From Alopecurus myosuroides (Eukaryota > Streptophyta > Magnoliopsida > Poales > Poaceae): DNA of 64,000 nucleotides. Shown here piece by piece: positions 34,695 through 46,353 of this stretch. The stretch is taken from positions 432,392,332-432,456,331 of the forward strand of contig CM054059.1 in the NCBI GenBank assembly GCA_028641055.1. The letters are read 5' to 3'. Under the pieces are notes generated by a model. It made no database searches, was not told where the DNA came from, and saw nothing but the letters and a program-made list of their open reading frames with translations. The position numbers and the translations under genes are program-made. The number at the start of each line of letters is the position of its first letter. Positions within the stretch are counted from its first letter, which is position 1.

Positions 34695-37378
34695 TGTGAC
34701 GCCCCGAGATCGGGCACTATGCAGATTTCAGCATTCCCGCCAAATCCGCATAATAACCGATTCCAGGTTGTCATTTATGATAACATTACAACAGTTCACG
34801 AATAATCCACAATTACAACAGAAGCAGATAGATACAAGATGACTCCAACGAGCCAGGGTACAACTGATACATTACAAAGATCCAAATAACAGCGGAAGAA
34901 ACAAAACATCGTCCGTCTACGGACAAGATCCAAATTGGACTAAGAGTCCTGAAGATAACCGAAGGCGTCCAATCCCTGCCCAGGCCAAGCCGGAGGGATT
35001 CCCAAGCTAACGTCGTCAGACTTCAAACCTGTTGACTGCAATTTGGAATTTGCAGCCACGAAAGAGATTCGTGGGTCAGTACGGTTAAGTACTGGCAAGG
35101 GGGATAAAACCCATACTCACAAGTTACCGGCGTAGCCAGTCATCACAAGATACAAATACTTTAGGATCAACGGAAAGGAAGGGGTTATTGCAAATAAGCG
35201 ACAACAGGCTGCACTAACCAACTACAGAGGGAAACTACAACTTCCAACTAACAGAAAGGGGATAAGATCGAGGATTGTAACCAACTGAAAGTAAATCCAA
35301 ACAAACCCATCCTGGATCTCGCCCCTTATCCGAAGAAGCAATCCGAGGATAACTCACACCGTGGTATTATAGATGAATCAAGTTATTGTGTGAATAACCT
35401 ATTACTAGTCAAGTTATTAATCATTGGGTGAAACATGATTGATCATTATGTTGAAGTTGTCCTGAGTACTTGTTAGCCAGTACTTTCACCAAGTAATCCA
35501 TAACCGCGGAAAACACGGCTTCTCGAGAAGATTTACCCTGCAGGGGTGCACCAAAGTAACCACACTCATGAATATCCCGCCAGATGGAATGCCTCCCACC
35601 AAGCGGGGCACTCAACACAACCCAACCCTTCTTCGCATCAAGCCCAAAGAACCTTGGGCGCACGGCTAATCGAGCCCAGAAGAAAATGGACCCTCATAGC
35701 ACTCTAAGAACGTGTCCCCCTATATGCCGACTACGAAAGTTCCACCCGGGATCCAAGGGCTCGCAAAATCATGCATGCAGCAAATGGAAAACCCGAACTA
35801 AATGAGGCGATTTGGACGAGATGCGAATCGGGTCAAACTGAGGGGGAGCCCATACTCCCCAAATGCGGGTAGTGCGCTCATCATGGATCAGTAGACAAGA
35901 CCCTTTTCCTATTAGGGTCGACACTAGCAGGCCTCAAAACCACAAAGGGCCTCCTGCCGGTGCCTTATCATCAAATTTATTATTAATAGCAACATTAGCA
36001 TGATTGATTGATTGATTAAACATCGAGCCCCCATAACATAACGGAGTAATAACAGAAAGTAACGGGTAACAGACTCGAGCAAAACAACCTAAGCATGCTA
36101 GATAAGAACAGGCACAAACAAAGGCTGTAGGTATGGAGGTGAGGCAATATCAAGGTTAAGGGATTCATGTGATGGGTTCGTAACAGAAACAACTACCACT
36201 AAGGCTAGCAGAAAAGAATCAACGGAAAGAATCGGTAACAAGTGATGAAAGGCAGCCATGTGGCATGCAAGTGAGTATACTTGCCTGAGATCCCGCAAGG
36301 TAGCAGAACTTGTCGTTGCTCACATCATCTCAACGTCCTATCCGAGAAGAAGCAACGAACCTCGAACAAACACCGGAATGCAACAATTACTACTACGGCA
36401 AAAGATCCAGCATGAACAAGGTATGGATGCATGTCATGTTTAATAGATGCACCAAAATAAACTAGTGGATATGATACACAAGTTTAAATGGATTCCATAT
36501 GCAAAGATTGCATATGGCAAACCATGCCTTATAGTTGAATTAATTGTTCTAACAATGGCATCATGTGTAAGTGAGTTAGAATGATGCATGCAAAAGGGAA
36601 ACAGCAAAATAACAACATTAGAATCAAATTAGAATAGGGTGTAGCAATTTAGAATTTCATTATTAATTTTAGGGAATTTTGGGTGCCTTAAAGGGAACAC
36701 ACAAGTACTTGTTGTTTTCAACCATTTAAACTGTTCAAAACAAATAACAAAGTTGATATTTGAAAAGGTTATCAAATTTTAGTTGGATTACATGTTTCAC
36801 ATTTTGAAATTGGACTTAGGATTATTTAATTATGAATTAAACAATATTAAACAATTTTTAATTGAATTAAACAAGATTTAAATTGTTTAAGCAATTTTAA
36901 TTATTCAAAACAGAAAACAAAATTTATATTTGAATAGGGCATTTAAAATGGTATTGAAAACATATTTTATTTGCATGATTTGGACTTAGGAATAATTAGT
37001 TATGAATTATTACAAATGGCATTTGAATTATTTGAATTTGAATTTAAATTGCATTTTGAAAATTCAAAACAGAACACAAATTGGATATTTGGATAGATTA
37101 TGAAATTTGGATCAAGATTCATATAAAACTTTTAGTTATTGGAATTACAGAATAAAAGATATTGAATTTTGAAGTTTGGCTTTAAATCTGCTAATTAAAA
37201 AGAATTTGTAATTTTCAGAAAACATTTGTTACTCCGTATCGCTCTACCCACTGTCACTGCCCGTGGGCCTGGACAGGGTGGACCACGCAGCTGCACGCGT
37301 GGCCACCAGAGGGGCTTACAGGTGGCCCCTGACTTGGCGCAACAGAGCAACAAAAGTTTGGGGTTAATTCCACCGGGG

Positions 37379-37389
37379 GGAATCGAACC
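37379..37389 (-). promoter_or_regulatory. tRNA-like B-box motif in the LTR
   Basis: On the sense (minus) strand GGTTCGATTCC lies inside CCGGGTTCGATTCCCCCCGG, which looks like a tRNA T-arm and a Pol III B box. About 40 bases upstream AGTGGCAACGAAGCG is a weak A-box-like match. The second LTR has the same motif at 41987-41997. Whether it is functional or a relic of a tRNA-derived insertion is unknown. Confidence 0.4.
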
Positions 37390-37950
37390 CGGAACCTGCC
37401 GAGACGAGCGCGCGCTTCGTTGCCACTGGGGTGCTGCAGTAGTTGCGATAGGATACGGCTACGTGGTAACAAGAGGCAGTCCAACTGATGTTATCTGAAT
37501 CTTCGTCAGAACATTCAGTCGCGCGCATGATCTGCAACGGTGGACGGAGCTCGACAGGGGGGGGTGCCGCGGGGCAGTGCGTGACCAAGCGTGCAGGATG
37601 CAGGTTGACGCGCAGGAACAGAGCAGAGAGGGACAGAGAAACAGCGGCTCACCGTGGTGTGGTCGTCGCCGATGATCGAGATGGTGCAGACGAACGGAGG
37701 TGGCCGGGCGATGTCGTGGAAGCGGGCGGCGAATCGATGGCGCCTCGGGTCCCTCCTTGGACACGAGGGGGCAGCCCGGACCGCGGCGGGTCCATTCCAA
37801 CGGCTCCACGGTGGAAACAGGTGCTCCCGGCGGCGGCCCTCGCCGGTTTTCAGAGAGGAGTCCGGTGAGGTGACAGTGAAGTTCAGAGAAACGGGCGTCG
37901 ACGGGAGAGAGAGGGAGCAGCGGCGGAAGAGGGGGGAGGTAGGGAGTAGG

Positions 37951-37987
37951 CTAGGGTTTAGGGTTGCCGCGGCTAGGGGTCCTTATA
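37951..37987 (-). promoter_or_regulatory. TATA box and telo-box of the left LTR
   Basis: On the minus strand TATAAG (37987-37982) is followed about 20 bases later by AACCCTAAACCCTAG (37965-37951). A TATA box with a telo-box near the start site is the arrangement of many plant translation and ribosomal-protein genes. The other LTR has the same pair at 42594-42589 and 42572-42558. Confidence 0.5.
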
Positions 37988-38826
37988 GGAGCCTGGTGGC
38001 CGCCGGAGTCGCCAGGGAGTGCCGCGGTGGCGCCTGCAGATGCTGCCGTACAGAATCAAGACGGGAGCACGAAAATTGAAGCGGTACGGGGGAGGAGATG
38101 GGCTGGGCTTCGCGCAGAGGAGGGAAAAGGAGCAACGGGCTGGGCCAGGAGAGGTTATCTGCTGCGCACCGTTTTATTATTTGTTCTGCTTTAATTTTTT
38201 TTTTTTGCTGAAAACAAGATGGGATGAATTTGATAATGTTTTGGATTTTAAAAATCCTGAGAAAATTCAGGGGACCATGTTAGCTCAAAAGCTAACAGTT
38301 GGCAAAAGGATTTTTGAAAATTTCAACTTTTACATTGCTGTTTGGATTTGAATCCAAATTAAGGAGATTTTCAATATTAATTAATATTAGAAAAACAAGC
38401 CTTTTCAATAGGGTTACCCCTAAGTTTTTAAAATGATTTAAATGGTACAAAGGTGTGGTGAACTTTATGGGTTCAAAAAGGTACTGATTTTGAGAATAGA
38501 TTTGAATTTGAAAATGATTTGGAGTTAATTGCTTGAATTAATGCCTTGATTAAACCATCAATTCAATGAGTGATTTGATTTGAATTTTGGAAGTAGTCAT
38601 TAGGGTTTAACAAGAGGGGAGTAAATTAACAAGCAATTGGATTAAACAATTTTCAAACTATTGGAGAACAAAGAGTGGTTTAGTTTGCAATTTTGAAATT
38701 GGAAATTTTTGAGCAAGGGTGAAAGTTTAAATTGTTTTGAAATTTGCAGTTGATGCAAACATGGTGCAATGCAATGAGATGCATATGATGCAACCACAAC
38801 AAACAGGTAACACCACAGGTGTTACA

Positions 38827-39302
38827 GACGACACCACTAACAAGGGATTGCGCCCTCGCAATCCACCTGCTAACCCGGGAGGGGAAAGAAGTTCGACTAT
38901 GGATTCTTCGTGCTTCCGGTTGATCTCCTCGACACCACTAACAAGGGATTCTTGCTCGGAGGGACGACGATGTTCTTCCACCAGGAATCTTCCGATGATC
39001 GAACCTATTAGGTTAATGGCTCAGAAAACGTCCACCCACGTAGGATCCTAACACTTTGAAAGATAGACCAGAGGGAGACTCCAAAACAAATAAGATTGGG
39101 AGGGGAAATAGAATAGAGATAAGGAGAAAACAAGAATCCTATCGAGATGTTTTTCCAAAATAGTTTAGCAGAAATAGTTTTTGACACGCTAGAAACAACG
39201 ACCGTTAGCGAGGTTAACCTACAGGCTTTGCGGACCCGTTGCTTCGATAACCATTCGTATCGAAACAATCTCGGGAATCGGAACCAAGGCTCTGATACCA
39301 TT
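38827..39302 (-). other. 476-bp interior of the young element
   Basis: On the minus strand it begins with the primer site and about 300 bp of leader-like sequence. A stretch encoding an EQESLVSGVEEINRKHEE-like peptide then runs straight to the other LTR. A 20-bp word (GACACCACTAACAAGGGATT on the plus strand) occurs twice, near 38830 and 38930. No purine-rich tract borders the LTR at 38826. Confidence 0.8.
39288..39300 (-). other. Primer binding site (tRNA-iMet type)
   Basis: The plus strand reads GGCTCTGATACCA, so the minus strand has a perfect TGGTATCAGAGCC two bases inside the LTR. This fixes the element's orientation as minus. Confidence 0.9.
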
Positions 39303-42300
39303 TGTGACGCCCCGAGATCGGGCACTATGCAGATTTCAGCATTCCCGCCAAATCCGCATAATAACCGATTCCAGGTTGTCATTTATGATAACATTACAAC
39401 AGTTCACGAATAATCCACAATTACAACAGAAGCAGATAGATACAAGATGACTCCAACGAGCCAGGGTACAACTGATACATTACAAAGATCCAAATAACAA
39501 CGGAAGAAACAAAACATCGTCCGTCTACGGACAAGATCCAAATTGGACTAAGAGTCCTGAAGATAACCGAAGGCGTCCAATCCCTGCCCAGGCCAAGCCG
39601 GAGGGATTCCCAAGCTAACGTCGTCAGACTTCAAACCTGTTGACTGCAATTTGGAATTTGCAGCCACGAAAGAGATTCGTGGGTCAGTACGGTTAAGTAC
39701 TGGCAAGGGGGATAAAACCCATACTCATAAGTTACCGGCGTAGCCAGTCATCACAAGATACAAATACTTTAGGATCAACGGAAAGGAAGGGGTTATTGCA
39801 AATAAGCGACAACAGGCTGCACTAACCAACTACAGAGGGAAACTACAACTTCCAACTAACAGAAAGGGGATAAGATCGAGGATTGTAACCAACTGAAAGT
39901 AAATCCAAACAAACCCATCCTGGATCTCGCCCCTTATCCGAAGAAGCAATCCGAGGATAACTCACACCGTGGTATTATAGATGAATCAAGTTATTGTGTG
40001 AATAACCTATTACTAGTCAAGTTATTAATCATTGGGTGAAACATGATTGATCATTATGTTGAAGTTGTCCTGAGTACTTGTTAGCCAGTACTTTCACCAA
40101 GTAATCCATAACCGCGGAAAACACGGCTTCTCGAGAAGATTTACCCTGCAGGGGTGCACCAAAGTAACCACACTCATGAATATCCCGCCAGATGGAATGC
40201 CTCCCACCAAGCGGGGCACTCAACACAACCCAACCCTTCTTCGCATCAAGCCCAAAGAACCTTGGGCGCACGGCTAATCGAGCCCAGAAGAAAATGGACC
40301 CTCATAGCACTCTAAGAACGTGTCCCCCTATATGCCGACTACGAAAGTTCCACCCGGGATCCAAGGGCTCGCAAAATCATGCATGCAGCAAATGGAAAAC
40401 CCGAACTAAATGAGGCGATTTGGACGAGATGCGAATCGGGTCAAACTGAGGGGGAGCCCATACTCCCCAAATGCGGGTAGTGCGCTCATCATGGATCAGT
40501 AGACAAGACCCTTTTCCTATTAGGGTCGACACTAGCAGGCCTCAAAACCACAAAGGGCCTCCTGCCGGTGCCTTATCATCAAATTTATTATTAATAGCAA
40601 CATTAGCATGATTGATTGATTGATTAAACATCGAGCCCCCATAACATAACGGAGTAATAACAGAAAGTAACGGGTAACAGACTCGAGCAAAACAACCTAA
40701 GCATGCTAGATAAGAACAGGCACAAACAAAGGCTGTAGGTATGGAGGTGAGGCAATATCAAGGTTAAGGGATTCATGTGATGGGTTCGTAACAGAAACAA
40801 CTACCACTAAGGCTAGCAGAAAAGAATCAACGGAAAGAATCGGTAACAAGTGATGAAAGGCAGCCATGTGGCATGCAAGTGAGTATACTTGCCTGAGATC
40901 CCGCAAGGTAGCAGAACTTGTCGTTGCTCACATCATCTCAACGTCCTATCCGAGAAGAAGCAACGAACCTCGAACAAACACCGGAATGCAACAATTACTA
41001 CTACGGCAAAAGATCCAGCATGAACAAGGTATGGATGCATGTCATGTTTAATAGATGCACCAAAATAAACTAGTGGATATGATACACAAGTTTAAATGGA
41101 TTCCATATGCAAAGATTGCATATGGCAAACCATGCCTTATAGTTGAATTAATTGTTCTAACAATGGCATCATGTGTAAGTGAGTTAGAATGATGCATGCA
41201 AAAGGGAAACAGCAAAATAACAACATTAGAATCAAATTAGAATAGGGTGTAGCAATTTAGAATTTCATTATTAATTTTAGGGAATTTTGGGTGCCTTAAA
41301 GGGAACACACAAGTACTTGTTGTTTTCAACCATTTAAACTGTTCAAAACAAATAACAAAGTTGATATTTGAAAAGGTTATCAAATTTTAGTTGGATTACA
41401 TGTTTCACATTTTGAAATTGGACTTAGGATTATTTAATTATGAATTAAACAATATTAAACAATTTTTAATTGAATTAAACAAGATTTAAATTGTTTAAGC
41501 AATTTTAATTATTCAAAACAGAAAACAAAATTTATATTTGAATAGGGCATTTAAAATGGTATTGAAAACATATTTTATTTGCATGATTTGGACTTAGGAA
41601 TAATTAGTTATGAATTATTACAAATGGCATTTGAATTATTTGAATTTGAATTTAAATTGCATTTTGAAAATTCAAAACAGAACACAAATTGGATATTTGG
41701 ATAGATTATGAAATTTGGATCAAGATTCATATAAAACTTTTAGTTATTGGAATTACAGAATAAAAGATATTGAATTTTGAAGTTTGGCTTTAAATCTGCT
41801 AATTAAAAAGAATTTGTAATTTTCAGAAAACATTTGTTACTCCGTATCGCTCTACCCACTGTCACTGCCCGTGGGCCTGGACAGGGTGGACCACGCAGCT
41901 GCACGCGTGGCCACCAGAGGGGCTTACAGGTGGCCCCTGACTTGGCGCAACAGAGCAACAAAAGTTTGGGGTTAATTCCACCGGGGGGAATCGAACCCGG
42001 AACCTGCCGAGACGAGCGCGCGCTTCGTTGCCACTGGGGTGCTGCAGTAGTTGCGATAGGATACGGCTACGTGGTAACAAGAGGCAGTCCAACTGATGTT
42101 ATCTGAATCTTCGTCAGAACATTCAGTCGCGCGCATGATCTGCAACGGTGGACGGAGCTCGACAGGGGGGGTGCCGCGGGGCAGTGCGTGACCAAGCGTG
42201 CAGGATGCAGGTTGACGCGCAGGAACAGAGCAGAGAGGGACAGAGAAACAGCGGCTCACCGTGGTGTGGTCGTCGCCGATGATCGAGATGGTGCAGACGA

Positions 42301-43432
42301 ACGGAGGTGGCCGGGCGATGTCGTGGAAGCGGGCGGCGAATCGATGGCGCCTCGGGTCCCTCCTTGGACACGAGGGGGCAGCCCGGACCGCGGCGGGTCC
42401 ATTCCAACGGCTCCACGGTGGAAACAGGTGCTCCCGGCGGCGGCCCTCGCCGGTTTTCAGAGAGGAGTCCGGTGAGGTGACAGTGAAGTTCAGAGAAACG
42501 GGCGTCGACGGGAGAGAGAGGGAGCAGCGGCGGAAGAGGGGGGAGGTAGGGAGTAGGCTAGGGTTTAGGGTTGCCGCGGCTAGGGGTCCTTATAGGAGCC
42601 TGGTGGCCGCCGGAGTCGCCAGGGAGTGCCGCGGTGGCGCCTGCAGATGCTGCCGTACAGAATCAAGACGGGAGCACGAAAATTGAAGCGGTACGGGGGA
42701 GGAGATGGGCTGGGCTTCGCGCAGAGGAGGGAAAAGGAGCAACGGGCTGGGCCAGGAGAGGTTATCTGCTGCGCACCGTTTTATTATTTGTTCTGCTTTA
42801 ATTTTTTTTTTTGCTGAAAACAAGATGGGATGAATTTGATAATGTTTTGGATTTTAAAAATCCTGAGAAAATTCAGGGGACCATGTTAGCTCAAAAGCTA
42901 ACAGTTGGCAAAAGGATTTTTGAAAATTTCAACTTTTACATTGCTGTTTGGATTTGAATCCAAATTAAGGAGATTTTCAATATTAATTAATATTAGAAAA
43001 ACAAGCCTTTTCAATAGGGTTACCCCTAAGTTTTTAAAATGATTTAAATGGTACAAAGGTGTGGTGAACTTTATGGGTTCAAAAAGGTACTGATTTTGAG
43101 AATAGATTTGAATTTGAAAATGATTTGGAGTTAATTGCTTGAATTAATGCCTTGATTAAACCATCAATTCAATGAGTGATTTGATTTGAATTTTGGAAGT
43201 AGTCATTAGGGTTTAACAAGAGGGGAGTAAATTAACAAGCAATTGGATTAAACAATTTTCAAACTATTGGAGAACAAAGAGTGGTTTAGTTTGCAATTTT
43301 GAAATTGGAAATTTTTGAGCAAGGGTGAAAGTTTAAATTGTTTTGAAATTTGCAGTTGATGCAAACATGGTGCAATGCAATGAGATGCATATGATGCAAC
43401 CACAACAAACAGGTAACACCACAGGTGTTACA
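39303..43432 (-). repeat. LTR of the young element, right copy (its 5' LTR)
   Basis: 4,130 bp, almost identical to 34695-38826. In element orientation this is the copy that would drive transcription. Confidence 0.93.
42558..42594 (-). promoter_or_regulatory. TATA box and telo-box of the 5' (right) LTR
   Basis: Minus-strand TATAAG at 42594-42589 and AACCCTAAACCCTAG at 42572-42558, as in the other LTR. This is the candidate promoter of the element. Confidence 0.5.
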
Positions 43433-43437
43433 TGCTC
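43433..43437. other. Target site duplication (right), TGCTC
   Basis: Second copy of the duplication. Joining 34694 to 43438 restores the uninterrupted repeat seen at 44547 onward. Confidence 0.9.
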
Positions 43438-45260
43438 TTGTGTACGTACGAGAACCACTGCTTAATTACGTACGTGTTCTTAATGCATTTTTCTATGGCA
43501 CACAAAACAATCACTTCGTTGCTGGAACTTAATACCAGAGAGATTTGCTGGATAGCTTTATTGAGGTGGACTTTTAGATATGGATGCATGTTGGATAGCT
43601 GTCCATATGTCTTGACGTAATGCCTATGATGTTAGAACCTGTGAACTATATCTCTTCATAATAGTATTGTTATACGTTCATGATTTGTCAATTACCGGGC
43701 TGTAATTTGTTCATCCAACATGTTTTTTTTCTTTGGAGAGACACCGCTATTGAAATAATGACCCCGGTTCTATTTTCCTCATTAATACAACCTTCTTTCA
43801 CCATTGTTTCTTTGCTGCACGCCTGCACCATTTTTACTTTTATTACTTTTCAGTACTCAAGACGTTTCATTCTCTAGTTTTCAGCAAGACGAGAAGACTG
43901 ACATCCTTCTCAGAAAGTTGGGGACAAGAGAGAGTTTGTGTGTTGTGTGCAGGTTCCATGCCTGTCGACGCGCCAAAAAAAAGCAACCTTCTCCAAGTTT
44001 GGGACAGAGTTATTTTCCACGAAACATATAGGTCGAAAGTCCAATCTAGGGCTTCTGCGGCCCTGTTTCGGCACCCTGTCGGAGGGGGGGGGGAGATCGC
44101 CACTGGAGTCCTCTTCATCGCCATGATTGCCTCCATGATGATGTGTGAGTAGTTCATCGCGGAACTACAGGTCCATAGAAGTAGCTAGTTGGTAGTTCTC
44201 TCTGTTATGCTTCCATGTTTAGAGTCTCGTGAGCTGCCTCACATGATCGATACCACCGTCATGTAATTGTGCATGTTGTGTTTGCTGGGATCCGATGAAC
44301 CATGAGATTATGATTATTTTGTTCATGTCAAACTGATATACTTCACTTATATCTATAGAAAGTTTTAATGTTGTCCTGAAATGCTCTCCGGTGTTTATGA
44401 TTACCTTGGCCACCCAGTTGTTTTCACCTCCGAAGAGAGGGTTTATATGCTAGATAATTGGTCCATGCCTCCCTTACATCTGTGCTCGAGTGACAGAAAC
44501 GTGACGAGTGTGGGATGTGTCGTTGGCACTAGGTAGAAAACATCGGTGCTCTTGTCTACGGACGAGAACCATTTCTTACATTACGTACTTTACTTAATGC
44601 AATTATCTGTTGCACACAAAACAATCACTTCGTTGCTGCAACTTAATACCAGATAGATTTGCTATATAGATTTCTTGAGGTGGACTTTTAGATATGGATG
44701 CATGCTAGATAGCGGTCCATATGCCTTGACGTAATGCCTACGATGTTAGAACTCGTGAACTATAACTCATCATAATAGTATTATTATAAGTTAATGATTT
44801 GTCAATTTCCTAGCTGTAATTTGTTCACCCAACATGTTTGTTTTCTTTGGAGAGACACCGCTAGTGAACCTATGGCCCCCAGTCCTATTTTCCTTATAAT
44901 TGCAACCTTCTTTCAAGTACTTTCATAAATGTTTCCTTGTTGTTCCCTTTCTACTTCTGTTACTTTTCAAGACTCTATACATTTGATTCTCTCGTTTTCA
45001 GCAAGACCGGAAGATTGAAAACCTTCCAAAAAGTTGGGGGGAAAAGAGTTTGTGTTTGTGTGCAGTTTGCACGCTTGTTGACGCGTCAGACACCAAGCAA
45101 CCTTTTCTAAGACTACGAAGTCCTACTGGTTCGATAAATCATGGTTCCTTAATTGGGGGAAAATTCCTCTAGACTACAGCATACCTTCCGGTTGGGGTCT
45201 CCCAACGAGCGTGTGATTGCGTCAGCATCACGGAGTCGCGGCTTTAGTTGGTGGAGAAGT
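43438..45260 (+). mobile_element. Athila-like repeat units: end of copy 1 and copy 2 in tandem
   Basis: Copy 1 continues from 34694. Copy 2 begins near 43950 and repeats the same word order: GAGTTATTTTCCA (44006), GCTGCCTCACATGATCGA, GTGCTCGAGTGACAGAAACG (44485), GTAATTTGTTCACCCAAC and TTTTCAGCAAGACCGG (about 44997). The unit is about 1.1 kb once the young insertion is removed. The same family occurs at 27866-28660. It resembles an Athila LTR plus leader. Short open frames here are not conserved between units. Confidence 0.7.
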
Positions 45261-45969
45261 TAGTTCCGTCTCATAGGGAGGCGACGAGTCCTAGAGGTGA
45301 AGGACACCTACACGATTCACGCAGAAGTTCATGTCACTAAAAGTTCAGATCGACACTCTCATCGAGGGCATCGAATGCTGGGCGTAGTTCCGTCGAATGC
45401 TTGGTGAAGTTCAGGGACCCGAACGGACCGATCCCTTTTAGATTGGTGAGTTGTCGCCCCGAGAGGTTGAAGCCAAAGAATTCATGATTCCAGCATGTCG
45501 GATTCCCACATACGACATACATTGTCGTGGGTCACCAAGAAGGAGAAGGGGAAATTTACCCAAGTCCAGAGCCCTCATGGAGGTAACACTCCTACTCCTT
45601 CTTGTCTGACTTTGTGTTTTGGCGAGTTCACACGGGAGCTACAATGGGGATTGCGGCACAAATTCGATCTACAGCAAAAGTGTGCGAGCATGAGTATTTT
45701 CCTAGGGTTTACTCGTGGCCCCTCCCGAGCTTTATATAGTAGGATGGGTATCGGATGCCGTATTCCAGTAGATTACAACGTAGGGAGGTATTCTGACTAT
45801 GCTCCTTCCTTGCAGGGTACTCCAAGCGGCTGGCTAGAATTCCTTTCCCCGACTCCGCCGTGGACTTAATTTCTTTAGTCTTGGCAGGCAACCCGATGGG
45901 CCTTGTGATCCATACGCACCCGGGATTCCACAAGTGGGCACCGATTAATCATGACCACGTCAATCATGG
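45261..45969. other. Unassigned stretch, probably old retroelement leader
   Basis: It contains a TTTATATAG word near 45730 and a 124-codon frame (45495-45869) with no recognisable domains. I cannot support a gene here. Confidence 0.4.
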
Positions 45970-46353
45970 AGTCAAGTAAGAAGCTCGAAGATGATGTAGT
46001 TATTAGAGTATCGAGAGAAAAGTTAGTATCATGCTGATGATGTACTCCAGAGTGCCAAGTGAAAAGTTCTCACTTTGGTGGTGATGTACTTACCAATGTG
46101 TTGACGCAGTTACTAGAGTGTCGAGCGTACATTTACCAACATGGTGCTTTTGTTATCGAAATGTCAAGTGAAAAGTTACAAACAAGGCGGTGACATAGTT
46201 ATCGGGGAGTTGAGTAAAAGTATATCACATAGTGATGATGTATTTCTAGTCCACGGTCTGATAACTTTTGACAAGAATATTTATCACTGTCTGGAGTAAG
46301 TTGTTAGCACCATCACACCGATATAGTTATCAGGGTGTGGAGTAAATAGCTAC
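45970..46353. repeat. Degenerate ~58-bp minisatellite, left part
   Basis: Imperfect repeats of a unit containing GTGAAAAGTTA, CCA(C/A)ATGGTG and GATGTA(C/G)TTA recur every ~55-60 bp. The array is interrupted at 46353 by a solo LTR and resumes at 47657. Confidence 0.75.

Larger units (their letters stand above)
34695..38826 (-). repeat. LTR of the young element, left copy (its 3' LTR)
   Basis: 4,132 bp, equivalent to 39303-43432. Differences I found are G/A at 34892/39500, C/T at 35120/39728, eight against seven Gs at 37557-37564, and twelve against eleven Ts at 38195-38206. It has a GC-rich promoter block (37220-38170), while the remainder is AT-rich. Confidence 0.93.
34695..43432 (-). mobile_element. 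Very young non-autonomous gypsy-type LTR element
   Basis: Two 4.13-kb LTRs enclose only 476 bp and are flanked by the 5-bp duplication TGCTC. On the plus strand the LTR runs TGTGACGCCCCGAG to GTGTTACA. The tRNA-iMet-type primer site is seen in reverse complement next to the right LTR, so the element points left. There is no gag or pol. Comparing the LTRs by eye I find two substitutions and two one-base length differences, giving an age of the order of 20,000 years at 1.3e-8 per site per year. A partner element must supply the proteins. LTR length and primer site suggest a Tekay/Del-like chromovirus parent. Confidence 0.93.

Noticed and set aside
37375..37435. A functional tRNA gene in the LTR
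   Set aside because: Only the T-arm-like part is convincing; no complete cloverleaf could be drawn and the A box is poor.
45495..45869. 124-codon frame as a gene
   Set aside because: No domain, no promoter context, and the surroundings look like old retroelement leader sequence.
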